Assembly (NCBI GenBank): GCA_037042915.1
Contig: CM073197.1
Location: forward strand, 1,054,001 to 1,118,000
Reading direction: 5' to 3'
Length of the DNA: 64,000 nucleotides
Source: Auricularia sp. M13
Lineage: Eukaryota > Basidiomycota > Agaricomycetes > Auriculariales > Auriculariaceae
Made by a program: the position numbers and the translations under genes. Below are positions 12,908 to 24,220 of the stretch, one piece after another. The notes beneath the pieces were generated by a model. That model did not search any database. It saw nothing but the letters and a program-made list of their open reading frames with translations, and was not told the origin of the DNA. Each line of letters starts with the position of its first letter. Position 1 is the stretch's first letter.

Positions 12908-13457
12908 TGCTACGGGGTGCTTAGAAGGAAATTTGGGGGCGGGGTGGGTAAGCGCAAAAAACTTGGAAGAAGCGCTGCCGGACCAGAGCCGACTTTTTCC
13001 GCGTGACCTTTATAGGAGGTCGGAGTTCCAAATCGACCTTCTCGCGACAATTCCACTTGGACTCTCGACGATAGGAACCCAGATTTGCAGAAAATGGTTA
13101 GTGTGAAGCAGAGTCAATTACATGAGCTTTTTTGATGCATGCGGAATAAATTAAAACGAGGTTTTCAGAGTTGTAAGGCTTCGATGAGCAATGTGCACGA
13201 TAAATTTGGAGTGAGCATGATGGGCTAAGCAAACCAGTCGTTCTGGACGAATGTAGGATAGGTGCGTGCAAATATTAGACGCTGTATGCCAACGATGTTC
13301 GGCGCCTTCACGTTCGTTGTCGGCCCTTTTGACTCTTGCGCAAATTTCACGATGAAACTGTGATTATTCTAGTGTCTACCGAGATGCGTGTTGCTACTGC
13401 GACATGTTCAGCTTATATATATATTTTCCACGATCACGAGGGTAAGAAATGCGGACT
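12908..13457. other. Intergenic region upstream of IMP dehydrogenase
   Basis: The region is AT-richer than its neighbours and contains a TATA-like stretch near 13010 on the minus strand, about 100 bases upstream of the IMPDH ATG. It also takes in the 3' flank of the Kre9-like gene. No gene or repeat is visible. Confidence 0.5.
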
Positions 13458-13841
13458 CTACTTCTTGATAGTGAATTTAGGACAAAAATTGCCAGAGTCG
13501 CCGAACACTACAGCCTGCAGCATCAGCAAAGCTCCCCCAGCAAGGATTGAAGGGGTAAGTATGTCATCACGCACGGACGACGCGATAATCTGTCCCAGGC
13601 ACAACGTCACCTCCTGGTGCCCCGTCCGGAGGTTAAATCCAGACGCGAGCGGCCTGTCAGTGGCCCTTGCGCAGGTAGATCGCGGCGCCGCTGCTGATGT
13701 GCACGGCCGCGCGCGTGTCCCACGTCACATTGTGCGTCGCGCCCAGCCGCCAGACCGTGCCACTCGCGCGCGGGTCGTACACGTCGCGCCGAGGCAGACG
13801 ATGGTGGCGAGGGCGAAGTGGGCTGCGGGGCTGAACTTCAT
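13458..13841 (-). CDS. Kre9/Knh1-like small secreted protein (frame disturbed)
   Basis: On the minus strand, MKFSPAAHFALATIVCLG reads as a signal peptide. It is followed in other frames by VYDPRASGTVWRLGATHNVTW, ISSGAAIYLRKG, DRPLASGFNLRTGHQEVT, PGTDYRVV and, after a short intron, LFGDSGNFCPKFTIKK and a stop. This order (xVYxPxI, GTVWxVGxxHxVTWD, IYLRKG, FGDSGNxSPxFxI) is that of the Kre9/Knh1-like N-terminal domain of Ser-Thr-rich cell-wall proteins common in basidiomycetes. Total length (about 115 residues) fits the single-domain secreted form. Single-base frame breaks are needed near 13785, 13668 and 13598, so this is either a decaying copy or a poorly called stretch. A TATA element lies just upstream of the ATG. 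Confidence 0.68.
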
Positions 13842-13897
13842 TGCTGCGGGCGTTGGGACGATGGGTAGGGGTAGCGATTTGGAGAGCCTTGCCTGCC

Positions 13898-13905
13898 CTT
13901 ATAAA
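13898..13905 (-). promoter_or_regulatory. TATA box of the Kre9-like gene
   Basis: The minus strand reads TTTATAAG about 57 bases before the ATG at 13841, a position and sequence typical of fungal TATA elements. It suggests a regulated rather than constitutive promoter. This is inference from sequence only. Confidence 0.5.
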
Positions 13906-14200
13906 CGAGCGCGACTCGGAGGACCGACACTGAGAGAGAGTCGTCCCACGATCGTGTTTCGGACATACTGTACATCCTTCCCGACGCGCCCGCAGCTTAC
14001 TCAGGCCAGTGCTATGTAGTAGTTAGTATATCGCGGCGGCATGGATAATCGCTGCACGCGTAAGGAAACAACTCGGTGTCACGACAGAGTAACGCAATAT
14101 GAAGTTCAGCATAATCGGCTCAAGATGTAGAGTACACACACGGAATGGCATCATAATCAGTGGCAACAGCAAAGGCCTCAAAGTCAGCGTAAGAATCGAG

Positions 14201-15551
14201 TCAGTCCGTATCCGACGCCGACGCGACGCCCTGCGATAATCTCCGGCGCAGAATATGGGATTGGGACTGGGAGGACGTTGCAGTCGACGTCGACCCGGAC
14301 GGGCCCGCAAGATCGTCCTGCTCGGACTTGATGATGACCATCTCCTGCGTCGTCGAGTCCGACGAGGAGTAATCTTCCGATGTCTGCAGGAAAGAGCGTG
14401 AGCAACGCGATCGTAATTCAGACTGTAAGAAGTCAAGGGCATACCGTGCTAGGTGTGGGCATCGGCGCTGCAAACTCGCTTTCCGCCTCCTGCTTGAGGG
14501 CGAGCGCAGGCAGTGCAGGAGGTGCCGAAGGCTGCTGCGCGGAATGTTTGTTCGAGGAATGCGCAGAGTACGCGTAGAGCGCCGTGAACGCCAGCATGCC
14601 CGCCACGGAGAACGCGAAGAAGGCGATCGTCGCGACGAACGTCGACGTCAGCGGGAACTTGGCGATGAGCGCACTATTACAGCAGTCAGCGCTGTCGATA
14701 CAGAGGTTGTAATTGGGTGACGCACCGTAAGCCAGACAGTTGAACCTCGCCCACAATCTGCGCCGTCAGCACGCTCAGCTCGCGTCCCTCGCCACGCCCT
14801 AGGGACTTCCAGCCGTCTTTGCGTCCTATTTCCACATATGCAAGCAGACGCGATGCCGTGGGTACGAAATTGGTGAGGAGAGGGATGGTATGCGGTATGA
14901 AGCTGGGCGTGCTCCTGAAGAGGCTCTTGGCCGGCGCGACGATAATCGACTACCGCTTTGGCGTCAGCACGCAGCCACAACTCAGGGGGGAGAGCGCGTA
15001 CAGGCTTGCTCACTGCCGCGACGGTCTTGTTGGCGACGGTCGTGAGCCGCAGCGTCGTCATAAAGTTCCCTTCTTCGCGTGTAAATCACGTGTGCACATG
15101 CGCGCCGCTCACAGCGTACCCAGCTCGAAATTGGCTGCTGTGGCGGGGACGAGCAGGCTGAGGGAGATCGAGTACGCCTGGTCGGCGACGAGGTTGCGCA
15201 GGAACGCCTCGCCGTGCGGCATGCCGTCCCTTGATAATGCACAGTTAAGTGAGCGCTTCTGGCGATGACGACGGGCTCGCACCCGTATTGCAGATACACA
15301 GTCTCCTTCCAGCCACCCGGCACGCTCGTCCAGACCATCCATCCCGCGCCGAGCGAGAAGAGCGCGAGCACGGGCAGCAGCAGCGCGCCGAGCGCGAGCG
15401 GGACGAGATACGGGATCGCGAGCTTCGACTCGGACCAGGCGAGGTCGAGGACGAAGTAGATGGGCGCCATTAACAGGCTGACGAACGTCGGCGCGGCCTG
15501 GACGTGCTGGGAGCGTGGGCGACGTTGCTGGCGTTGTGGTTGCGAGCTCAT
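14201..15551 (-). CDS. SEI1: Seipin (lipid-droplet biogenesis protein)
   Basis: Seipin forms a ring in the ER membrane where lipid droplets bud. Six exons (15283-15551, 15120-15229, 15014-15069, 14726-14949, 14445-14673, 14201-14383) join without any break to 356 residues. An N-terminal span (YLVPLALGALLLPVLALFSL, from about residue 46) precedes the lumenal beta-sandwich. That domain carries the family motifs WKETVYLQYG, HGEAFLRNLVADQAYSISLS, LLVPATAANFELGNFMTTL and YVEIGRKDGWKSLGRGEGRE. The second span, FVATIAFFAFSVAGMLAFTA (from about residue 231), is followed by a long acidic and Ser-rich cytosolic tail. An in-frame ATG 15 bases upstream would add five residues. The gene diverges from the LCCL gene across about 350 bases. 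Confidence 0.93.
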
Positions 15552-15905
15552 GGCGGTATTGTACATGATGGCAGGAGCGAAGCCGTGGACGCGCTTGCCG
15601 GTGCAGAGCCAAGCACTATCACTTATTCTTCCCACGCTCGAAGCCGTCGACAGTGCTCAAGGCTTTGGCTTGACTCTGGGCTATAGACTTCCTCTGACGG
15701 CAATAATTATTCAACGACAATACCAAGTACATGCTTAGGATACTGGTATATAATGGCTTCAAACGACGGTCTTGAAACACAGAAGGAGTATTACAGTGTC
15801 TGTGAGCACTGGGACTCATCATCCAGGCACCAGCATCGTCGCGGAAGAAGTGCATGTGGCTGAAACCGGACAGGTGCAAATCTCTTTCCCTGACCAGTCT
15901 ATTCA

Positions 15906-18120
15906 ATGGCCGAGCCATTGCAGCCCGCAGCGTCGAGCTCAACGCTCCAAGCCCGGCCTTCGGACGTGTCCCCAGACAGCGCGTCCAAGCGCAGCGCATC
16001 CATAGCACCCGAGGTCGTCCCGCTCGACTACGAGGACGAGCCGCCACGCGACCCGCCGCGGTCAGCATTCCGCCGCCACCCGCGCATACAGCGCAGCGTC
16101 GAGCGCTTCGGCGACGCCTTCCCGCGCCTGCGCAAGCTCTGGCTGTGGATCGACGGCCCCCGCCCGCGGACGCTGCTCGGTCGTACGCTGCGTCCCGTGT
16201 ACCCGCGCAGCCTGTTGCTGAACGGCTGCTGTAGCGCCCAGACCGCTGCTGAGCCTCATCCCGCCCTGGCGCTACCCGCTCGAGGCCAGGTGGAAGCAGT
16301 GGACGCGGCCGCTGACGCACCCCGTGCTCCTGGTCGCCTTTGTCATCGCGTACATCGTCGGGCTCTCGTTCCTTGTGCGCACCAACAGCTTCCTGACCCC
16401 GGCCGACTCGGTAATACAATGCGGCTGTGAGTGCTATTCTCGTGTACATGTCCCCCCTGTGCCTTACTCCAGACGTCCCTATGATGCAGCGACATACTTC
16501 CCCGCCGACGACAGCTGTGGTGTCAACGGCACCCTCTGCGAGCCGTTCGCCGGCACCACCTTCGACTTCCGGTGTCCGGCCCAATGCAAGTCTCTGATAC
16601 TGGCTAACCCGCGTCCAGTGGGTGCTGAGGAGGTTGCATTCGTGCCGTTTGTCGTGGGTGGGGGTGACTCGCAGGGTACCTACCGCGGCGACAGTTTCAT
16701 CTGCCAGGCTGCAGTCCACGCGTGAGCTCGTCACAACTGCATGCTTGCAGGATTAGCAGCTGCTAAACTTGACTTTCGCAGCGGCATCGTGTCCAATTCC
16801 AAAGGCGGATGCGCAACTGTCACACTTGTCGGCTCACAACAGAATTTCCTCTCCTCCTCGGCCCACGGCATCTCCTCCACAGCCTTCCCAGGCGAATTCC
16901 CTCTTTCCTTCCGACTCTCCCCTCCAATGCTCTCAAATATTGTAGCGACCTGCGCAACGAGGGCCTCGCCTTCGACATCCTCGTCACCTTCGCCCTCTTC
17001 CTCCTCCTGCGCCCCAAGCCCATCGTGCTCTTCTGGTGTCTCGTCTGCATCGGATTCTGGCATATCACACTCTTTTCCGACACGCGCAGCATGCCGCCCG
17101 ACCTCTCAGGCGCCTTCGCCGACTTCCTTCCCGCGCTCTTCGTCTCGTACGCATTCTGGCGCGTCGCCTACCGACACTGCCTCCCCTCCTTCAGCGACAC
17201 GCCGCTCGAGCGCGCAGCGTGGTACCTCCCGTTCTACTGGCTCGGCGTGCTCTTCAACATCACCACCGCGAAGATCCCCATCGACCGCCTGCTCGGGTCC
17301 GACATCAAGCAGCGCCCCGGCGCGCTCACCGCGCTCATCGTCATCGTGATCGTCGTCGTTGTCGCCGTGCTCAACCAGATCCGCGTCGCGCGCAAGACGG
17401 GCTGGTTCACGTTCTACCTGTGGCGCTACGCGCTCGCCGCGCTCGTCGTCCTCGTGCTCAGCCAGCTGCCGGGCCTTACGTTCCGGCTGCACCACTACAT
17501 CGCAGCAATTGTGTTGATGCCGCTGACGGCGTTCCCGACGCGCCCGAGCGCGGTGTACCAGGCGTTTTGTCTGGGTATGTTCCTCAATGGTGTCGCCAAG
17601 TTCAAGTTCGATAGTATCCTGCAAACGGCCGAGGAGGTGCGCCTCACTCACTCTTGCCAGCTACCTGACTGTATGTCTTATGAACATTCATTCTCGCGTC
17701 TGTGGCAGCTGCGGAGAGACGCGCCGCTCGGCTCGTCGCTGCCCGTCTTCCTCACCAACTCGAGCAACTACAACGCGACCATTCCGTTCGCGCAGCAAGT
17801 CCTGCAGTGGGACACGTTCCCGGACACCGACGAGGGCTGGAACGGGTTCTCGCTGATCATCGACGACGTGCAGCGCTACGCGGGTGCGGCGCTGAATTTC
17901 TCGCTCGCCGCGCTCGAGCCTACCTTGCCGCACTTCTTCCGCCTCGCGGTACGCCTTCAGTGCTTATTGAATTCTGCACCTGCCCACCGAGCTCATCGCA
18001 TCCCTGTTATCTTGACAGTTCCAACGGGATGGCACCAGCGGGGACTACACGAAGGCGGCGACGCTGTGGCCCAACGGCACGTGGATCGATCCTGCGCCCG
18101 GGCCCGCACGTGCTTTCTAG
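15906..18120 (+). CDS. LCCL-domain multi-pass membrane protein (frame breaks)
   Basis: The N-terminal cytosolic part (MAEPLQPAASSSTLQ...) leads to a first span, VLLVAFVIAYIVGLSFLV. An LCCL domain follows at about 16540-16920: FDFRCPAQC, VGAEEVAFVPFVVGGGDSQG, TYRGDSFICQAAVHA, then GIVSNSKGGCATVTLVG and NGISS-like residues. Six or more spans come next, from LAFDILVTFALFLLLRPKPI to about 17570. The C-terminal soluble part contains NSSNYNATIPFAQQVLQWDTF and ends WIDPAPGPARAF at 18120. This is the fungal LCCL family architecture; its role is not established, though lumenal or extracellular ligand binding by LCCL is often proposed. Clean introns are visible at 16727-16781, 17639-17698 and 17950-18020. 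Three single-base frame discrepancies (about 16225-16232, 16430-16480 and 16900-16925) interrupt the reading. Since the rest is fully conserved, I favour sequence errors. Confidence 0.82.
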
Positions 18121-18598
18121 ATCAGCCGGCTGGCAGTACCTAGACTTTTCGCACTGTAGAGGGGCACGGTGGGCTGCGATGGGCCTGCGGGCATTGTACT
18201 TGTACTGCATCGCGTGCATCTGGAATGAGATCGCCAGCGCGCACATTGCTCGATATAGCGCGATGGGCGAGAAACGTGTGAGGGTGTCGCGGGCTTGCGC
18301 CACCGGGACTTGCCGGCGCTGCATGCATGCAGGCGTGCAGGCGGCTCGCTAAAGCTGTGGCGGAGGACGGACGGGGAGTGGTGTTCCCCAGCCTCCTGCC
18401 TCCCTGCTTGCCGCATCTCCAGCTACTTCACGACGGAGACGATGCACGCCCCGCGCGCGGACTCGGAGTCGGTCAACACCTGGACGTCGTCCGTGCGGCC
18501 CGATCTGGAGGAGCCCGAACGCAAGTCCACCGTCTCCCCGCCGCTCAGCGCGCGCTGCTGACGGTGCGATCATTGAAGATTTTGGCAGGACGAACGGC

Positions 18599-19473
18599 AT
18601 GGGGACGTGGTACTGCACGGCGTGCACGCGCTCGCCCGCGCTCGCGCACCTCTTCTCGTTCGACCCCGCGGGCGCGGAGGCGCACGAGCGCTCGCCCGCG
18701 CACCGCGCGAACGTCGAGCGCATGGCGCGCAGCTGGCTGCTGGGCGAGCTGCCGCCGGACGAGGCCGCGTGGGCGATGGCGGAGCGCACGCCGTACGCGG
18801 ACGTCAAGGCGCGCGAGGGGGCGGCGGACGGTGGTGTGTATAGTGCTGCGGGCGTGAGGAGGCGCGTGAGGGCGTGGAGGCGGGAGTGTGTGATTGCGTG
18901 GGGCGGGGTGCCGCCTGAGGAGGACGAGGAGGAGGAGAGGGAGAGGGAGTGGGACGATCATGAGGCGCGCGAGGGGGATGAGGACGAATCCGAGGTCCCG
19001 GAGTCCGTGACCGAGACGACGCAGGAGCTGCACGCCGCGGGGCCGCTCCTCGCCGCTGTGGCCGCCGCGGCCGCGCCGCAGCTCGTCATAGACGACTCCG
19101 ACAGCTCCGACAGCTCGTCGTCCTCCTGCTCGACGGACGTCATCGCCAAGTGCAATCGGCTGGCCACGACGGGCACGAGCGGCAGCACCGGCCGCTCCTC
19201 CGTTCCCTGTGCGTCTCACCCTGCCCCGCCCACCCTGAGAGACGCTGACGAGTCCGCCTTGCAGCCGCGCTGGTGACGTTCAAGGTGAAGACGGTGCGGA
19301 CGGGGCTCTCGAAGCTCGCCGCCGTCCGCAATTCGCTGCGCTGGCTAGGCGTGAGTCCCAGTCCTCTCCCTTCAGGGAAAACCGCATCGAGACTGATCTC
19401 GGCGCAGTGGCCCGCGCAAAAGTCGCTCGAGCGGGTCTCGCGCCTTGTCGGCCGCGCGAGGGTCAGACACTGA
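18599..19473 (+). CDS. Unknown protein with N-terminal finger-like Cys/His cluster
   Basis: From 18599 the frame reads MGTWYCTACTRSP..., with a C-x2-C pair followed by H-x5-H (EAHERSPAH). The spacing resembles a U1/matrin-type zinc finger, though the loop is long. Then come Arg-rich and Glu-rich segments (EEDEEEEREREW) and a Ser/Asp run (DDSDSSDSSSSSCSTD). Two introns (19209-19253 and a second ending at 19406) lead to exons reading ALVTFKVKTVRTGLSKLAAV and WPAQKSLERVSRLVGRARVRH, with the stop at 19473. I do not recognise the family. Open frame continues upstream, and an ATG at 18442 could start a preceding exon, so the 5' end is uncertain. The acidic and Ser-rich middle suggests a largely disordered, possibly nuclear protein. 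Confidence 0.5.
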
Positions 19474-20059
19474 CCAGCGACCGCCGCACGGGGCCGTCAT
19501 GTGACCCTGCGCGCTCGCTTACTCGCGCAACCCCGACCGCGGGCATGCATGCGGGATTATGTATGTTTTCCTGCGCTTCTACTTCTACAAGTTCTATCCG
19601 CGGCAGCAGAGGACGGTGCGCGGGTGAGACGTTGGACTCACGACCCTGGACGGCGTACTACAAAGCCCATTCCCTGGAGAAGCTCTACATGCCAGTGAGA
19701 CTGCAGTATATATGTACCCTCTCGGCGGGAGGCATCTTGCTCGGTGCTTACCACAGAGAGCACGATGACGATCGGTTCACGACTCATGCCATGTCACGCC
19801 TTTATGTGATGTGCCACACGTACAAAACACGAGCGGTGGATGATAATCTACAGTAATACGAAATCCTGCTATACAGGACACGCGCCGCGAGAATCGAACT
19901 CTGATTAATCATGTGTTCCTTCCCTTTAATAATAATAATTCGAAGTGCAATGATTCGACTTGCCAGCACGATCAGACGGGCCACTGAACTGAAACCGAGA
20001 AAACCTACAAGCAGTCCGTTCGTTGTACACTAGTACAAACCCTACAATCCTTCAAAAGT
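19474..20059. other. Intergenic region between convergent genes
   Basis: The 3' ends of the unknown finger protein and the stress-protein gene converge here. The stretch near 19920-19950 is AT-rich with a short AAT repeat. I find no supportable RNA gene; a tRNA-like arm was examined and rejected. Confidence 0.45.
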
Positions 20060-21939
20060 TCAAGGTGTCATCGATATCATCCGGATCCTCGATGCATCAC
20101 GCAGCCATTCGCACACTCTTCCGCCCCCTCTCCTCAACCTCAACCTCAACCTCATCCTTCTCCTCATCCTGCTCCCCCTCCCCATCCTCCCCACCATCCC
20201 CTCCGCATCCCCGCCATCCTCCTCGACATCAACGCCCGCCTCGACGGTATCCTGCTCCGGTCCGGGTGCGGTGGCGACGTTGGCCTCCTTCTCGACCTTG
20301 GCCTGCGCGAGCGGCACGCGCGCGCGGTGCTCGAGGTGCGCCGTCTGCCGCGCGGGCCGCTTGAGCCGCCGGCGCGCGACCATCACTGGCACCGAGGATT
20401 TCTACAGAGAGTGCGGATAGGACGGATGAGAACGGGGAAGTGGGGAGAGGAGACGGAGGGGGAGGATAGGTGAGACGCGGTAGTTGAATGGGGTTGAGAT
20501 GCGGTAGAATGGGGTTGAGATGCGATGGGACGGCGTGAGACGCGATGGGATGGGGTTGAGACGCACCTGGACGAGGTAATGCGACGTGCTGCCCAGCAAA
20601 ATACTACACAGTCCAGCGTCAGCGTCAAAATGGGGGCCGGCCAAGCAGGGGAGCGGCATATACGCACCCCTTGATCTCGCCCATGCCGCGGCTGCCCACG
20701 ATGAGCATGACGGGGTCGATGATGTCCACCAAGTCTGCGATAGGAGTTCAGTCTCAATGCAGGAAGGCGAACGTGTTTGCGAAAGCGCTCACCGAGGATG
20801 TGGTGGCGCATGTTCTTGGCATGCCACGCCTGGCAGACGACGGTGACATGGAGCTTCGTACGCTGCAGCATGCTGATGACCTGGCGTGTCAGGAGGTATG
20901 CGTGCGTTTCGCGCTGCCAGAGTGCGTGTGTGAGAGGGCTTCTCAGCCACGATGGGAGCGGGCGATCCGCACCTCTTGCTGGTTTCGCAGCTTGGCGACG
21001 TGGTCTATGTGGCCGTCTGTGGGGTCGACTGACAATCATGCGGGGTGAGACGGCGTGTGAGGGGATGGTGACGGCGACGGACCTTTGGCGTCGTTCTCGA
21101 TGACGGTAGCCACCACTCTGCACATGGAGTTAGAACAGGGGCAAGGTCACGAGTGATGAAACGCACAGCTCGTCGCCGTCGCGCAGGACCATGCCGATGG
21201 CCCAGTCGAGCGCGAACCTGCTCTCGGGGCTGAGGTCTGAGCAGACGAGGTAGGTCTTGGGCTTGCGGCCGGACTCGGCGAGCGCGCGCGCGGGGTCGCC
21301 GTGGACGAGGGTGATGGCGCAGCAGTCGCGCTTGAAGACCGGGCGGCGCGTGACGAGCGGGAGGCGGGCCTGGGCGCTGATGCTGTTGACTCTGCGCGGG
21401 GCGCCGGCGCGGCGGTGCGAGGAGGGCCGCTGGAAGTGCGGCTCGGGCTTGGGGTAGAGCACGTTGATGCCCTCGCCGAGCGGGTCGCGCTCGTCGAGCG
21501 GGTTGTCGGCCTCGAGCGGCGGCGAGAGCGCGTTGAGCTCGGTGTTCTCGAGCGTCTCGTCGCCCCAGTCGTCCAGCTCGTCGTCGTCGTCGTCGTCCTC
21601 GTCGGCTTCACCCTCGTCGTCGTTGCCGCTGTCGTCGTCGGTGCTGGTGCTGGGCGACGAGACGTCCGAGCGCAGGCCGCCGGGGCCGACGTGCAGCGGG
21701 ATGTCCTCAAAGTCCTTGCGCAGCGGGCCGACGGCGAACGGCGACTGGGCACGGCCGCCCGGGGAGAAGAGCGAGCTGAAGGACGAGCGGCGCGAGCGCG
21801 GCGACGACTGGCGCGAGCCGGGCTCTTTCTCCTTCTCCTTCGTCGGCGACGGCATTGGCGACGGGTCTCGCGAGGTCTTGCCCTTCTCGCGGGAAGGCGA
21901 CCGCGACGAGACGCGCTTCAGCAGATTTAGAGCTGACAT
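20060..21939 (-). CDS. Universal stress protein (UspA) domain protein
   Basis: The ATG at 21939 opens a Ser/Pro-rich N-terminus (SSRSPSREKGKTSRDPSP) and a long acidic tract at about 21590. The UspA alpha/beta domain follows across several exons: TYLVCSDLSPESRFALDWAI, VVATVIENDAK, LQRTKLHVTVVCQAWHAKN, then IDPVMLIVGSRGMGEIKG and ILLGSTSHYLVQ. The G-x2-G-x9-G-S nucleotide-binding pattern (GSRG...GS) is intact, so the protein probably binds ATP. The C-terminal exon reads KSSVPVMVARRRLKRPARQ. The assembled frame ends at 20060 with an unusual Arg/Met-rich tail. The adjacent frame gives an acidic tail ending RKSVRMAA near 20097, so a base may be miscalled around 20190. Function in fungi is not well defined. 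The start lies only 71 bases from the divergent molybdopterin synthase gene. Confidence 0.87.
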
Positions 21940-22010
21940 GGTGGAAGGTCGGGTGCAAAGCCTGCCAGGGAAGGGATCGGCCCGCTCGCCTAGATCCTGC
22001 CAGCCGCCCC

Positions 22011-22571
22011 ATGGACGCGGAGCATGGCGACCACGCGCACACCGCGTCCGTCGCGCTGGCCACCGCATCCGCCGACGGCGACACGTGCGCCCTGACGTTC
22101 GCCCCGCTCGACGCTTCCGCCATCGCGGCGTCTGTGCTCACGCCGTCCTGCGGCGCGACGGCGCTCTTCATCGGCACGACGCGCAACTCCTTCCAAGGTC
22201 TCGACGCGTCTCCGTCGGGCCGCCGCTTAGTCTGACGGGGCGTAATAGGCAGGGAGGTCGTGCAGCTGCGCTACCAGGCGTACTCGGCGCTCGCCCTCAA
22301 GTCCCTCGTGCGCATCCTCGATGGCGTGCGCGCCGCCGCAGCCGGCGAGGAGCTGCACTGCGCAGTACATCATAGACTAGGCGTCGTGCCCGTCGGCGAG
22401 GCGTCCATCGTCGTCGCTGTCAGCGCGCCGCACCGCAAGGCTGCGTTTGTCGCGTGCGAGCGCATCCTGGAGGAGGTCAAGGCGCACACCCCCATCTGGA
22501 AGCAGGAGGTGTACGCAGACGGGGCTGGTCCGCCTGAATGGAAGGCCAATGTTGTCCCAGCATCTCATTGA
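22011..22571 (+). CDS. MOCS2B: Molybdopterin synthase catalytic (large) subunit, MoaE/MOCS2B family
   Basis: This subunit inserts the dithiolene sulfurs into precursor Z with a thiocarboxylated MoaD/MOCS2A partner, giving molybdopterin for nitrate reductase and sulfite oxidase. Exons 22011-22197 and 22249-22571 join to 169 residues, a usual MoaE length. Family landmarks are ATALFIGTTRNSFQGREVVQ, LRYQAYSALALKSL, HHRLGVVPVGEASIVVAVSA, HRKAAFVACERILEEVK and TPIWKQE, which holds the conserved Lys of the active site. The acceptor TAG at 22246-22248 is the one that keeps GREVVQLRYQ in frame. No partner gene for the small subunit is visible in the window. Confidence 0.94.
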
Positions 22572-22846
22572 GACTCTTTGCACAATTGCTCAAAACGGCT
22601 TGAATAACATCCATTTTGGTCAACATAGAAATGCTCTTCTGAATCTCGGCACCTGGATTGGCTGCGCAAACGAGCAAGTTCGTGTCCTTTCCAGACAGGT
22701 CTCGCGAGTCCCTGACATGCCAAGGCGGTGCAAAAAGACTGTCAGATGCGCCACCGGGATTGGCGAGGCGATGACGTCGTCCCTCAGACCCGTCTGCTGC
22801 CGTCGGGTCCAGTCTCCAATCTTGCCCTCTCACCACTACACTCACA

Positions 22847-23833
22847 ATGAGCGAACGTCCACCAGAAGACAAGTGCGCGCCGTCCAGTACTGTGCCAGCG
22901 CGTGTTGCTGACCTGTCTTTGCTTAGACGCCCCCTGCCCGAGGGCTGGATCCGCCAGTTCGACTCCAAGTGCGTCTGCTGTGACTGTCCTGTTGTGCCTC
23001 ACTGACTGACTCGTCCCTCCTTGCTGCTGTAGTAACAACGCGTGGTTCTATGTACGTGTGTCCTCCTGCTGCAACACATCCTGTGCCTTGTGCTAAATGC
23101 ACTGTACCTGTAGGTCGACACGCGCGCCAACCCCCCGCGCTCGATCTGGGTGCACCCGCTAGACGACCCGGAGTACCAGCGCACGCACAAGGGCGGCAAG
23201 GACGACGCGCCGCCGTACCCGGGCTACCTCGCGCCGCCCGGCCCGCCGTCGCACCGCGGGTCGCAGTCGCACCCGAACCTCGGCCAGCAGGAGGGCGGCA
23301 GCGGCGGCAAGCCCACGGAGAAGGAGAAGCGCGGCGCGTTCGCCAAGCTCAAGGACAAGCTCGTCGGCACCAAGGAGGAGCGCGAGGCCGAGCGCCGCGC
23401 CGAGATGCTGCGCAGGGAGCAGGACCGCTTGAGGCGCGAGCAGCTGGTGCGTCGTCCTTCTTCCCCTCCTCCTTCCCCATTGCAATGCGTGTTCATGTTG
23501 ACTGACTGTTTGTAGTTGCGCGAGCGCCAGCAACGCATCCGGCAGTCCGCCCCCGCAGGATACTATGTCCAACAAGGCCCGGGCGGGTACTACCAGCAGG
23601 GCCCAGGACCATACGGCTATCCGCAGCAAGGCCCCTTCGTGCAGCAGCAGCAGCAAAGCCGCTTCGGCGGCGGCGGGATGGGCATGGGCCTGCCCATCCT
23701 CGGTGGCCTGGCCGGCGGCTTGCTCCTCGGCAGCGCGCTTGATGCCGGCGATGGTGGCTTCGACGGCGGTGATGGTGGCTTCGATGGTGGAGGCGATTTT
23801 GGCGGTGGCGATTTTGGAGGCGGCGACTTTTGA
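22847..23833 (+). CDS. WW-domain protein with Gln/Gly-rich C-terminus
   Basis: Four exons starting at the ATG at 22847 encode LPEGWIRQFDS-NNNAWFYVDTR-ANPPRSIWVHP, a WW domain with its first Trp and Tyr/Trp pair; WW domains bind proline-rich peptides. A helical, highly charged segment follows (EKEKRGAFAKLKDKLVGTKE, then EEREAERRAEMLRREQDRLR). The tail is YYVQQGPGGYYQQGPGPYGY, a short Gln run, a hydrophobic Gly-rich stretch (GLPILGGLAGGLLLGSALD) and a terminal (F/G)-D-G-G repeat ending GGGDFGGGDF. Similar WW plus Gly-rich proteins occur across fungi, often annotated only by the WW domain. No frame break is seen. Confidence 0.85.
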
Positions 23834-24220
23834 GGAGGAGACGACCTCTGATATGAAAGCACCCAATGGCCCTACGATAATACCCTGCTTGTGCTAGTAC
23901 TAACTCACCGGACGTTGTTCTCTTGACCCGCGTTGTATCTTGTTGTACTGTAGCACCGTGACTGTTACACGCCTGGTCGTTCTTGTACTGTACGCCATGT
24001 TTCCCGCAATCGCTAGATTAACGAAGCGACGCCTTTCTTGGAGATAACGATTACAACCTGGTCCTGGCCCCGTATTCTCACTGTGGGTGGTGGTTTACGC
24101 CACGGTGGGCGGTGGTGGTTTGCGCCACGGTGGACGGTGTGAAATCCCGATTAATCCGAAGAACAATTCAGCAGGAGAAACTCCGCCTCCGCGGCTTCCC
24201 ACGCTGCCGGACTCAGGCTC
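23834..24220. other. Intergenic region with short direct repeat
   Basis: This gap lies between the WW gene and the Myb gene. Around 24085-24138 a short unit (ggtggtttacgccacggtgg and variants) occurs two to three times in tandem just upstream of the Myb ATG. It could be a regulatory repeat; nothing else is visible. Confidence 0.5.

Noticed and set aside
13336-14019. 227-codon plus-strand open frame
   Set aside because: It covers the antisense of the Kre9-like gene and its promoter, and no family resemblance is seen.
19870-19990. Possible tRNA on the minus strand (GTTCGATTCTC resembles a T arm)
   Set aside because: Only three base pairs form in the T stem, no matching acceptor stem is found, and no anticodon arm folds in the AT-rich middle.
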